Positions 37,412 to 43,918 of a DNA stretch of 64,000 nt are shown here, piece by piece (positions within the stretch are counted from its first letter, which is position 1; each line of letters starts with the position of its first letter). Origin of the DNA: an uncultured Paracoccaceae bacterium (GTDB lineage Bacteria; Pseudomonadota; Alphaproteobacteria; Rhodobacterales; Rhodobacteraceae); NCBI GenBank assembly GCA_947503935.1, contig CANNFR010000001.1, positions 310,001-374,000 of the forward strand, in the 5' to 3' direction. The position numbers and the translations under genes were made by a program. The notes beneath the pieces are model-generated. The model saw only the letters and a list, made by a program, of their open reading frames with translations. It made no database searches and was not told where the DNA came from.

Positions 37412-37433
37412 GGCGAGGTGGGTAAACCCGATC

Positions 37434-37457
37434 TGGTCGCATGCAGCGACCATCTTT
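37434..37457 (+). terminator. Probable terminator of the T6SS plus arm
   Basis: TGGTCGC (37434-37440), a 5-base loop and GCGACCA (37446-37452) form a 7-bp stem followed by TCTTT. It sits 22 bases after the ppkA stop, where the plus-arm transcript is expected to end. The T-run is short, so termination may be incomplete. Confidence 0.5.
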
Positions 37458-37482
37458 CGGGCTTTATCCACGGCTGGAGAAG

Positions 37483-37504
37483 GTCCCGGGGTCAAGCCCG
37501 GGAC
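37483..37504. repeat. Palindromic intergenic element GTCCCGGG/CCCGGGAC
   Basis: A perfect 8-bp stem with the loop GTCAAG lies between the convergent ends of ppkA and the TonB-like gene. From general knowledge, near-identical palindromes (CCCGGG around a GTCAAG or CTTGAC core) are scattered between genes in many alphaproteobacterial genomes. Only this copy was noticed in the window. It could stabilise transcript ends or assist termination in both directions. Confidence 0.55.
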
Positions 37505-37531
37505 AGCTTGGCGCGAACATTACCGTAGCCG

Positions 37532-38692
37532 CTAATCGACGCCGATGGCTACAATGCCGATGCGGGCGCCCTGCAACTCGGATTGGAGCGCCGGAAACAT
37601 GTCGCCCGCCAGCTGTCCGGCCATCTGGTCCAAGGCGGCTGGGCGCCCGGCAGTGGCCAGCGCGATCAGCAATTGTCGCGTGTCGCGCGAGGGGCCGTTG
37701 CGGAAGACGGGCACGTCGAACCTTGCATCCGGTCCGGCGATCGTCAGAAACCGGCTGAGATCCTGGACCACGCCATTATCGTCGACCAGCAGCAGCGTCA
37801 CGTAACGCCCGGCACCGCCACGGATAACGCCGCTGACCAGATCACCGCTGTCGACCTGGTCAAAACTCGGCGTGATGGCCAGCCCCAAGGCGGGATAGCG
37901 GGCAACACCGCGGACAAAGCTGAGCGCGGCGCATTGGCGAGGGTCGACCTCGTAGAGTTGCGTGGTGATCGCGGCGGTCAGATCGCGGGTCAGCGCGCTA
38001 TCCTGGCGGATCATCAGGTCGATGTCGCTGGCGATCAGGGTCAACTGCAGGTCGCCGTCCGCTTGCTGTCGGGGCAGGGCCGCAAGGCACGGAGCCGAGA
38101 TGTCGGCGCGGATGCGGCGGATCATTTCGGCCAGATCAGGGTCAATCTCAGCCCCGCCGCCCTGTGGCGGCGGTGGCGGGGGTGGCGGCACGGTGGGAAG
38201 CGCGCTGAGTGTTTCGCCAGCCCCGATCGAGGGGCCGAGGCCTTCAACCGTTCCGGTACTTTCCGGCACGATGGCGACCAGGGCATCCGGATCGGGCTGG
38301 ACGGGGCTGAGTGTGTCGACAGGCGGTGCGGCGGGGGCAATGGTCTCGGGCACCAATTCATCCGGGTCGGGGACGGGCTCAACCGTTTCCGGTTGAGGGT
38401 CTGCGGGGTCCGAAGGGCTGTCGGGCGGTGTCTCATCGGGCAGAGGCGCCTCACCGGCGGGTTGCGGCGTGTCGTCAGGGATGGGATCGGCGGGCGGGTC
38501 TGGCGGCAAGGGCGTGTCGGTGACGATCAGGGTACTGATCGTGACGACGGGCGTGTCGGGTGCATCCGTGCCGCCGCGCGGGCCGCTGACCCAGAGCGCA
38601 ACGCCAACGATGATCGCGACATGCAGCGCCACGGAGAGGCCGAACGCCTCAAACCAGCGGCCGGGCGTGGCGGTGTCGGTGCGAAAGATCAC
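37532..38692 (-). CDS. TonB-like energy transducer with a PpkA-type periplasmic domain
   Basis: A 386-residue protein with one N-terminal membrane helix (about 17-36, FGLSVALHVAIIVGVALWV), a long Pro/Asp/Glu-rich spacer (40-178) and a C-terminal periplasmic domain (about 180-386). The topology is that of TonB/TolA, but the C-terminus lacks a recognisable TonB fold. It aligns by eye with the end of PpkA instead: PC at 201-202, QC at 253-254, then SGDLVSGVIRGGAGRYVTLL, a V-x-x-LSRFL stretch and a QLL strand. It overlaps exbD by 4 bases. It is likely driven by the ExbB/ExbD motor encoded upstream; a link to T6SS control is inferred from the shared domain and location. Confidence 0.8.
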   Translation of the reverse strand: MIFRTDTATPGRWFEAFGLSVALHVAIIVGVALWVSGPRGGTDAPDTPVVTISTLIVTDTPLPPDPPADPIPDDTPQPAGEAPLPDETPPDSPSDPADPQPETVEPVPDPDELVPETIAPAAPPVDTLSPVQPDPDALVAIVPESTGTVEGLGPSIGAGETLSALPTVPPPPPPPPQGGGAEIDPDLAEMIRRIRADISAPCLAALPRQQADGDLQLTLIASDIDLMIRQDSALTRDLTAAITTQLYEVDPRQCAALSFVRGVARYPALGLAITPSFDQVDSGDLVSGVIRGGAGRYVTLLLVDDNGVVQDLSRFLTIAGPDARFDVPVFRNGPSRDTRQLLIALATAGRPAALDQMAGQLAGDMFPALQSELQGARIGIVAIGVD

Positions 38693-39093
38693 TCGTCTGT
38701 CCGTAGATGCAAAGTGACAAGGCGCACCTCGACCGGGTCAAGCTCGGGCCGGGCCAGCAGCGACAAGAGCGTCGAGGCGGGCTGATCGCGGTCAATCAGA
38801 AGGTGCAGGATCGCGGGCTCCGCAAGGCGCGAGACGGCGACGCCCAGAAGATCCGGCGCCAGCGGCTCGCCATCCAGCGACCACTCGCCATCTGCGCCGA
38901 CGATCAGGATGGGCGTCGGCAACCGGTCAAGCGGCAGGTCTTCGGTTTCGGCTAATTCCATGCCGAAGCTGGGCGCGTTCAGCAATTGCCCTGTCGCCAC
39001 GAAGAAGAAGACCAGAAGCAAGACGATGTTAACGATGGCTAGCGACACATCCATCTGCATGCGGTCAGCCGGGCGGCGCAGGATCACACTCAT
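38689..39093 (-). CDS. ExbD-like protein lacking the membrane Asp
   Basis: A 134-residue protein with one membrane helix (about 16-35, VSLAIVNIVLLLVFFFVATG) and a small periplasmic ExbD/TolR-type domain (ILIVGADGEWSLDGEPL, LHLLIDRDQPASTLLSLL). Aligned with the preceding ExbD, the position of the proton-carrying Asp is Asn22; the nearest Asp is residue 15, at the membrane edge. This suggests that it cannot relay protons alone and may pair with the normal ExbD. Four-base overlaps on both sides tie it to its neighbours. Confidence 0.82.
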   Translation of the reverse strand: MSVILRRPADRMQMDVSLAIVNIVLLLVFFFVATGQLLNAPSFGMELAETEDLPLDRLPTPILIVGADGEWSLDGEPLAPDLLGVAVSRLAEPAILHLLIDRDQPASTLLSLLARPELDPVEVRLVTLHLRTDE

Positions 39094-39569
39094 GCCGGAT
39101 CCTCGACGATCTGGATCTGGGCGATGCCCGCGCTGGTCAGGGCGGCCAGAACCGTCGCGATGTCCTGTACCGCCGCGTCCGGGCCTGCCACCAGCACGAC
39201 CTGCGGTGTCTCGGCCGCTTGCAACGCGGTCGAGAGCGTCGGCAGAGCGGTGTAGTCGAACGATTGACCTCGCACGTTGAGCGTGCCGGCCCCGACCGTC
39301 CAGATCGCGGCATCGGGAACAAGGGCCAATTGCTCGCCCTCGGGCTGGCCTGCCCGCGCCTCGGTCGCGGCGCCCGCCCCGCTTTGCACCGTCAGAAGCG
39401 AATAGGGTGTCAGGCTGGAGGACAGCATGAAAAACAGCAAAAGCTGGAACATCACATCAGCCAGGGGCGTCAGCGCAAAGCGGAACTTGCGCCGGGGCTG
39501 CGGGGGAAGGATGGCAGCTTTGGCCACCGGATTGGCCTTATACGCCCGCGCCGGGATCAACCCGGCCAT
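39090..39569 (-). CDS. exbD: ExbD/TolR biopolymer transport protein
   Basis: A 159-residue protein with a basic cytoplasmic start (PRRKFRFALTPLADVMFQLL), one membrane helix carrying the expected Asp38 in PLADVMF, and a periplasmic TolR-like domain. With ExbB it forms a proton-driven motor that pulls on a TonB-like rod. The chosen start at 39569 overlaps exbB by 32 bases; a GTG at 39527 would remove most of the overlap and leave the helix intact. Two ExbD genes in tandem suggest a heteromeric ExbD pair. Confidence 0.9.
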   Translation of the reverse strand: MAGLIPARAYKANPVAKAAILPPQPRRKFRFALTPLADVMFQLLLFFMLSSSLTPYSLLTVQSGAGAATEARAGQPEGEQLALVPDAAIWTVGAGTLNVRGQSFDYTALPTLSTALQAAETPQVVLVAGPDAAVQDIATVLAALTSAGIAQIQIVEDPA

Positions 39570-40179
39570 GGATCGCGGCCGAGATCAGCGTCTCGATCGA
39601 TTGCCGCTCGCCCTCGATCCGGCCTTCCAGCCAATTGGCCAGGAAGTAGGTGACCAGCGCGATGGCCAACCCCAGGGCCGTGGTGGTCAGCGCGGTAAAG
39701 ATGCCACCGGCCAGGACCGACGGGTTGACCGCACCTTCGGCGATCGACAGGGCGCCGAACGCATCGATCATGCCGATGACAGTGCCCAGAAGCCCCAGCA
39801 TCGGCGCCGATTGCACAACCGTTTCAAGCACGCGCATCCGGTGGGTCATCGTCGCCAGCTCAACCAAAGCGGCCTGACGGCCCAATTCCTCGGCATAGCT
39901 TGTATCATCGGGGCGGGCCTGCAGCGCGGTAAAGACGGCCTGCAAAATCCGCGCCAGTACGGTGTCGCGTTTGGCGGCCTTGCCAAGCGCCTGGTCTGCC
40001 CGTCCGTTCAGCCAATCGCCGACAATGCTTTCGGCCGCCGGACCCCGACCAACGCCCAGGCGTGAAAACTGCCGGATCTTGAAGATCGCGACGGTCAAGG
40101 CGACCAGCGACAGAAGGCCGAGGGCCGTGAAGACAATCAGTGTCAGCGCGTCAAAGCGGGCCAAATCGATGAAATTCAT
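39538..40179 (-). CDS. exbB: ExbB/TolQ/MotA-type proton channel protein
   Basis: A 213-residue protein with three membrane helices: about 13-33, 128-146 (SAPMLGLLGTVIGMIDAF, the hallmark) and 160-183 (GGIFTALTTTALGLAIALVT, with the polar Thr residues of the channel). The large cytoplasmic loop lies between helix 1 and helix 2. It forms the pentameric channel around ExbD. It follows two exported small proteins and leads exbD, exbD and tonB-like, all on the minus strand facing ppkA. Confidence 0.92.
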   Translation of the reverse strand: MNFIDLARFDALTLIVFTALGLLSLVALTVAIFKIRQFSRLGVGRGPAAESIVGDWLNGRADQALGKAAKRDTVLARILQAVFTALQARPDDTSYAEELGRQAALVELATMTHRMRVLETVVQSAPMLGLLGTVIGMIDAFGALSIAEGAVNPSVLAGGIFTALTTTALGLAIALVTYFLANWLEGRIEGERQSIETLISAAIHGRVDPGAGV

Positions 40180-40214
40180 GAGGGTAATCCGGTAAGGGGG
40201 CGGGTATGGAGAGA

Positions 40215-40655
40215 TCAGAGGCTGAACTGGATCGCAGTGCGGGATGAGGTCGTCAGCGCGTCGATGCAGAACCCCGCGGGACTGGCATCGGTGGCCAGTG
40301 TACAGGCTGCGACCTCGTTCACGACGATCCGCGAGATATTGTTGCAGGGTGTGCCGCCCATATCGAACTGGATGATCTTGGTTCGACCTTGCGAGAAAGC
40401 GCCGAATTCGAACACGACAAGACGGGTCACGATACCGGAGGCGTCAAAAATACCGACTTGGTAGGATAATTGCGACAATTCCTGATCGGTGCGGTTTGTG
40501 GCTACATAGGTCAGGAGGCAGCTGCCATTTGCACCGTCGGTGGCCGTATTCAACTCAAGCAGGATTTCAGGAGCATCGGCTTGGTCTTGCGCAAGCGCGG
40601 CGGGCGCGGCCATCAGGGCGGTCACGGCAAAGGCGGCTGAAATTCGGCTGATCAT
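40215..40655 (-). CDS. Exported cysteine-containing protein of unknown function
   Basis: A 146-residue protein with a signal peptide (MISRISAAFAVTALMAAPAA, cleavage near ALA-QDQ). The mature part looks all-beta, with four cysteines (in GSCLL, TPCNN, AACTL and GFCID) that may form two disulfides. No family is recognised. It lies 35 bases before exbB in the same direction and so may be a periplasmic partner of the ExbB/ExbD/TonB-like complex. Confidence 0.75.
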   Translation of the reverse strand: MISRISAAFAVTALMAAPAALAQDQADAPEILLELNTATDGANGSCLLTYVATNRTDQELSQLSYQVGIFDASGIVTRLVVFEFGAFSQGRTKIIQFDMGGTPCNNISRIVVNEVAACTLATDASPAGFCIDALTTSSRTAIQFSL

Positions 40656-40700
40656 GATGTCCAGAAAACTGTGTTTGGGTTGAAATAGGGGGCAGCGGGG

Positions 40701-41108
40701 TTAGCGATAAACGCCGACGGACCAAACGGGTTTGATGATGGCCTCAGGGGCGGCCGCAGCAGGGGCCACGCGCCGCGGCGCCGGGGCTTGGACGACAACC
40801 TCTTCGACCAGCGCCTCCTCCTCTGCGAGGTCGTCGGCGCTTTGGGTGGAAAGCGTCATCACCGTCCCGGTGACTTCGGGCGCAGTGTCACGTTCTGCGG
40901 CCTCGTACTGCGGTGCGTCGTCCTCTACGGGCGTTTGCGTCGCGTTCACAGATGTGGGCGCGATCGGGGCGGGTGGCGCCAATGCCGGTGCGGGAAGCGG
41001 GGAAAGCGCAACGCCGGTGTCTGACATGTCATGCAGTTGCCCCAGGCCGATGGCCCCCAATGACGCTACTGCGGCAAGGCCCGCCGTAAGTGTGATTGCA
41101 TTGATCAT
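40701..41108 (-). CDS. Small membrane-anchored or exported Pro/Ala/Glu-rich protein
   Basis: A 135-residue protein with an N-terminal hydrophobic stretch (INAITLTAGLAAVASLGAIG) followed by Pro/Ala-rich and acidic low-complexity sequence (EEEALVEEVVVQAP) and a short ordered tail (AIIKPVWSVGVYR). No domain is recognised. It is the first gene of the ExbBD/TonB-like operon and divergent from a DUF1036 gene. The rod-like composition resembles periplasm-spanning linkers. The function is unknown. Confidence 0.65.
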   Translation of the reverse strand: MINAITLTAGLAAVASLGAIGLGQLHDMSDTGVALSPLPAPALAPPAPIAPTSVNATQTPVEDDAPQYEAAERDTAPEVTGTVMTLSTQSADDLAEEEALVEEVVVQAPAPRRVAPAAAAPEAIIKPVWSVGVYR

Positions 41109-41209
41109 GGGCGCATCTCCTGCCTGACGGAATCAGACTACCGGGCCGCGCCCTATTTCACAACCATTGGTGATTGAGCTTTGCCGGGTAGCTCTTGTAT
41201 CGTCACGTC

Positions 41210-41635
41210 ATGACCACACCCGCCCCACTTTGCCGCTTCTGGCTGTCTTGTATCCTGGCCGTGGCGTTCTGGACCGGCTCAGGCCAAGCGCCTCGGGCCG
41301 AATTCGCGGTGTGCAACCAGTCTTTCGATGTGGTGAATGTGGCGGTGGGCCAGTACGAAGCGCCCAGTTTCACGACCGAGGGGTGGTGGACGATCGGGCC
41401 GAACCAATGCGCGAATGTCATCGGTGAGGAGCTGCGATCACGCTACATCTACGTGTTCGCGCAGGACGTTTTCGGCAATGCGGTTCTGTCCGGCACCACG
41501 CCGATGTGCGTTGGGCCCGAGCGGTTCGCGATCCGGGGTGAGAAGGATTGCCTGCTGCGCGGTCATCTGGAAGCGCGCTTTATCGAGGTTGATACGCAAG
41601 ATACCGAGCGGTGGACGCTGTTTCTTGGCCAGTGA
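41210..41635 (+). CDS. Exported DUF1036-family protein
   Basis: A 141-residue protein with a signal peptide (residues 1-29; CRFWLSCILAVAFWTGSG) and a DUF1036-like mature part: VCNQSFDVVNVAVG, then TTEGWWTIGPNQCANVI and RYIYVFAQDVFG. DUF1036 is a small periplasmic or membrane-associated domain without a known role. ATG 41210 is preferred to an upstream TTG at 41195. It is divergent from the ExbBD/TonB-like operon and may share its promoter region (101 bp). Confidence 0.78.
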   Translation: MTTPAPLCRFWLSCILAVAFWTGSGQAPRAEFAVCNQSFDVVNVAVGQYEAPSFTTEGWWTIGPNQCANVIGEELRSRYIYVFAQDVFGNAVLSGTTPMCVGPERFAIRGEKDCLLRGHLEARFIEVDTQDTERWTLFLGQ

Positions 41636-41664
41636 TATGCGGGCTTGGAGTTTGGCCAGGTCGC

Positions 41665-42690
41665 CTAGCTCTGAAAAATGTGTGATTGGCGCAGAAGTTG
41701 CGTGGGTTTGATCTCATGATGCTCAAAACCATCCGGTGGACGGGCGCCGCCCGCTTCAAGGTGGCGCATCATGACCTGGCTGAGCAGTTCGGCGACAGAT
41801 GCATCCTCGGTCGAGAAGGTCGATAGCGGCGGCGCCGTGTGTTCCGAGCCGGGAAAGTTCTGGCCACCGAAGACCGTCAGGTCGGGCCCGACGCGCAGAC
41901 CGGCGTCCGCCGCGGCCCGGAAGACGCCAAAGGCAAGGGAGTCCTGCACGCAGGCAAAGGCGGGTTGCCGGGTTGAGGCAAGCACCCCGGAGGCGGCAGA
42001 TTTTCCGGCGTCTTCGGTCATCTCGATGCGCTGAATATGCGGGTCGGCAAGGCCCAAAACCGCAGCCTCAGCCACCGCGCCACGCACATAATTATCGGCG
42101 AAGTTGAGGCCCTCTGGCGCACTCAGAATGTGGATGTTGCGGGACGCGGTTTCGGCCAAAGCGCGGATGGCGAGGCGGCCGGCTTCGGCATAGTCGATCT
42201 CAACCGAAGGGTGCAGGTCGGTCCAGTCGGTTGTCCCGAAGGTCACGAAAGGCACCCCCCGATCAAGCAGCAGTTTTACACGGGCGTCATCCTTGCGGGT
42301 CCGGCCCAGCACCAGCCCGTCCGCAAGCCCTTCGTCGATGATCTGCCGGACGATCCCGGCCTCTTCGTCGCGGTCGCGGGCGGCGAAGACCGCAAGGTTA
42401 AGCCCTATTTCGCGCAGATGCTGATCCAGCGTCGATAGCAGTTCGAGGAATATGGGCGATGCAAACCGCTGCTGCGGTGGCGACAGCAAAACCGCAACAC
42501 GGCCCGACTTGCCCCCCCTCAGCGCGCGGGCGGCGGCGTTCGGGCGATAATCATAGCGCGTGGCAAGAGTTTGCACCGTCCGGCGGGTTGCGGGTTTGAC
42601 GCGCGGATCGTCCCTGAGGGCGCGCGAAACGGTCGAGACATCCAGGCCAAGCTCCTCGGCAAGTGTCTTTAGCCCGACCCGTTTTCGCAT
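41665..42690 (-). CDS. LacI-family transcriptional regulator of the sugar operon
   Basis: A 341-residue regulator. The N-terminal LacI helix-turn-helix and hinge span residues 1-60 (LKTLAEELGLDVSTVSRALRD, YRPNAAARALRGG). The rest is a periplasmic-binding-protein-like effector domain (SGRVAVLLSPPQQRF, FGTTDWTDLHPSVEIDYAEA). It is divergent from the EthD/SDR/GH31/ABC operon, with a CAAACGTTTG operator in the 138-bp gap. It probably represses that operon until the released sugar binds. Confidence 0.93.
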   Translation of the reverse strand: MRKRVGLKTLAEELGLDVSTVSRALRDDPRVKPATRRTVQTLATRYDYRPNAAARALRGGKSGRVAVLLSPPQQRFASPIFLELLSTLDQHLREIGLNLAVFAARDRDEEAGIVRQIIDEGLADGLVLGRTRKDDARVKLLLDRGVPFVTFGTTDWTDLHPSVEIDYAEAGRLAIRALAETASRNIHILSAPEGLNFADNYVRGAVAEAAVLGLADPHIQRIEMTEDAGKSAASGVLASTRQPAFACVQDSLAFGVFRAAADAGLRVGPDLTVFGGQNFPGSEHTAPPLSTFSTEDASVAELLSQVMMRHLEAGGARPPDGFEHHEIKPTQLLRQSHIFQS

Positions 42691-42763
42691 GCGCGCTTCG
42701 CCCTTTATGGAGTGTTCTTCGCGGTGAGGATAACGGGATCGGAGCCTGACGGAAACATAAATC

Positions 42764-42773
42764 CAAACGTTTG
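42764..42773. promoter_or_regulatory. LacI-type operator CAAACGTTTG
   Basis: A perfect 10-bp palindrome with the central CG typical of LacI-family operators; with one mismatched pair it extends to 16 bp (42761-42776). It lies between lacI and the EthD-like gene and overlaps or abuts a TTGACT hexamer at 42776-42781 that could be the -35 element of the catabolic operon. Confidence 0.7.
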
Positions 42774-42828
42774 TATTGACTGCGCCCGGGAATCAGCATG
42801 TCATGACCAAGGGGAGGGCTTTGGCAAG

Positions 42829-43161
42829 ATGATCAAGCTTGTGGCGCTTGTGAAAAAGAGATCTGATCTGTCAGCGGAGGCCTTTGCGGAATATTGGTTA
42901 AAAACGCATGCCCCGCTGGCCGCGGCGATACCCGGGATGCGCGGCTACAGGATCAATATCGCGGGCGACCCGGGCGATATGGCGCCAGCGGGCTTCGACG
43001 GCTCTGCCGAGATCTGGTTCGATACCCGCGCGGCCATGGAGGCGGGCCTGGGGTCGCCCGAGGGGCAGATCGCGGGGGACGATACCGCGCATTTCACCTC
43101 AGCGATCGAGTTTCTGGTGACGGAAGAACATGTGATCTTGCCGCAAACGGGCATGGCATGA
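42829..43161 (+). CDS. EthD-domain protein
   Basis: A 110-residue single-domain protein of the dimeric alpha/beta-barrel EthD family: MIKLVALVKKRSDLSAEAF, then YWLKTHAPLAAAIPGMRGYR and DGSAEIWFDTRAAMEAGL. EthD-like proteins are small subunits or accessory enzymes in oxidative catabolism; the reaction here is unknown. GGGGAGGG precedes ATG 42829. The stop overlaps the SDR start (ATGA), so it is the first gene of the sugar operon. Confidence 0.82.
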   Translation: MIKLVALVKKRSDLSAEAFAEYWLKTHAPLAAAIPGMRGYRINIAGDPGDMAPAGFDGSAEIWFDTRAAMEAGLGSPEGQIAGDDTAHFTSAIEFLVTEEHVILPQTGMA

Positions 43162-43913
43162 CAGCGCGCATGTTCCCGGTGCCTGAACGGCACAAAGGCC
43201 GTGTCTACGTCATCACAGGCGGCGCCAAAGGGATCGGGCGGGCCTGTGCGGAACGCTTTGCGGCGGAAGGTGCGCAGGTGATGATCGCCGATATCGATGA
43301 GGCCGGCGCCGATGTGGCCGAAGCCGTGGGCGGCGCGTTTCACCGCACCGACATGTCCGACCCGGGTCAGGTGCGCGCTTTGGCGGCGGCGACCGTGGCG
43401 CGCTTTGGCCGCATCGATATCTGGCACAACAACGCCTTTACAGCGGTCTTCAAGCCGATCCACGAGCAGAGCCTTGAGGAATTCGACCAGATCACGGGCG
43501 TCGGCATTCGTGGCTACTGGATGGGCGCCAAGGTCGCGGTCGAACAGATGCGGGCGCAAGGCGGGAAAGGTGTGATCGTGAATACGGCAAGTGTGCAGAG
43601 TTTTGTGGGCGAGAAGGGATTTTCGGCCTATCAGGCAACCAAGGGGGCGGTTCTGGCGATGACGCGGTCGCTGGCACTGGACCATGCGCCCGACATCCGC
43701 GCGGTGGCCATCGCCCCGGGCCTGATTGCAACGGACGCGATCAAGGGTATCGCACCGGATGTGATGGACGAGGTCATCGCGGGCATCCCCGCAGGTCGCG
43801 CAGCCCAGCCCGAGGAGGTCGCCGCGCTGGCCGCGTTCATCGCATCGGACGAGGCCGATTACATGTCAGGCACCGCTGTCATCCTTGACGGCGCCTATCT
43901 GGCGATCGGGTGA
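43158..43913 (+). CDS. Short-chain dehydrogenase/reductase (SDR)
   Basis: A 251-residue classical SDR. The cofactor motif TGGAKGIG is at about 20-27; an acidic residue after beta-2 (IADID) favours NAD(H). NNA appears as HNNAF; catalytic Ser lies in TASVQS, and Tyr/Lys in YQATKGA. The C-terminal APGLIATDAI segment is typical. Start ATG 43158 overlaps the EthD stop. In this operon it probably oxidises a sugar or sugar-derived alcohol after hydrolysis by the GH31 enzyme. Confidence 0.93.
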   Translation: MTARMFPVPERHKGRVYVITGGAKGIGRACAERFAAEGAQVMIADIDEAGADVAEAVGGAFHRTDMSDPGQVRALAAATVARFGRIDIWHNNAFTAVFKPIHEQSLEEFDQITGVGIRGYWMGAKVAVEQMRAQGGKGVIVNTASVQSFVGEKGFSAYQATKGAVLAMTRSLALDHAPDIRAVAIAPGLIATDAIKGIAPDVMDEVIAGIPAGRAAQPEEVAALAAFIASDEADYMSGTAVILDGAYLAIG

Positions 43914-43918
43914 CGAGC

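Noticed and set aside
37532-38692. True TonB or TolA
   Set aside because: Topology fits, but the C-terminal domain lacks recognisable TonB or TolA motifs and instead resembles the PpkA periplasmic domain; no Tol-Pal genes or TonB receptor gene are nearby.
40215-40655. Candidate TssJ lipoprotein
   Set aside because: The signal peptide ends with ALAQ and has no lipobox cysteine, so it is exported but not an evident lipoprotein.
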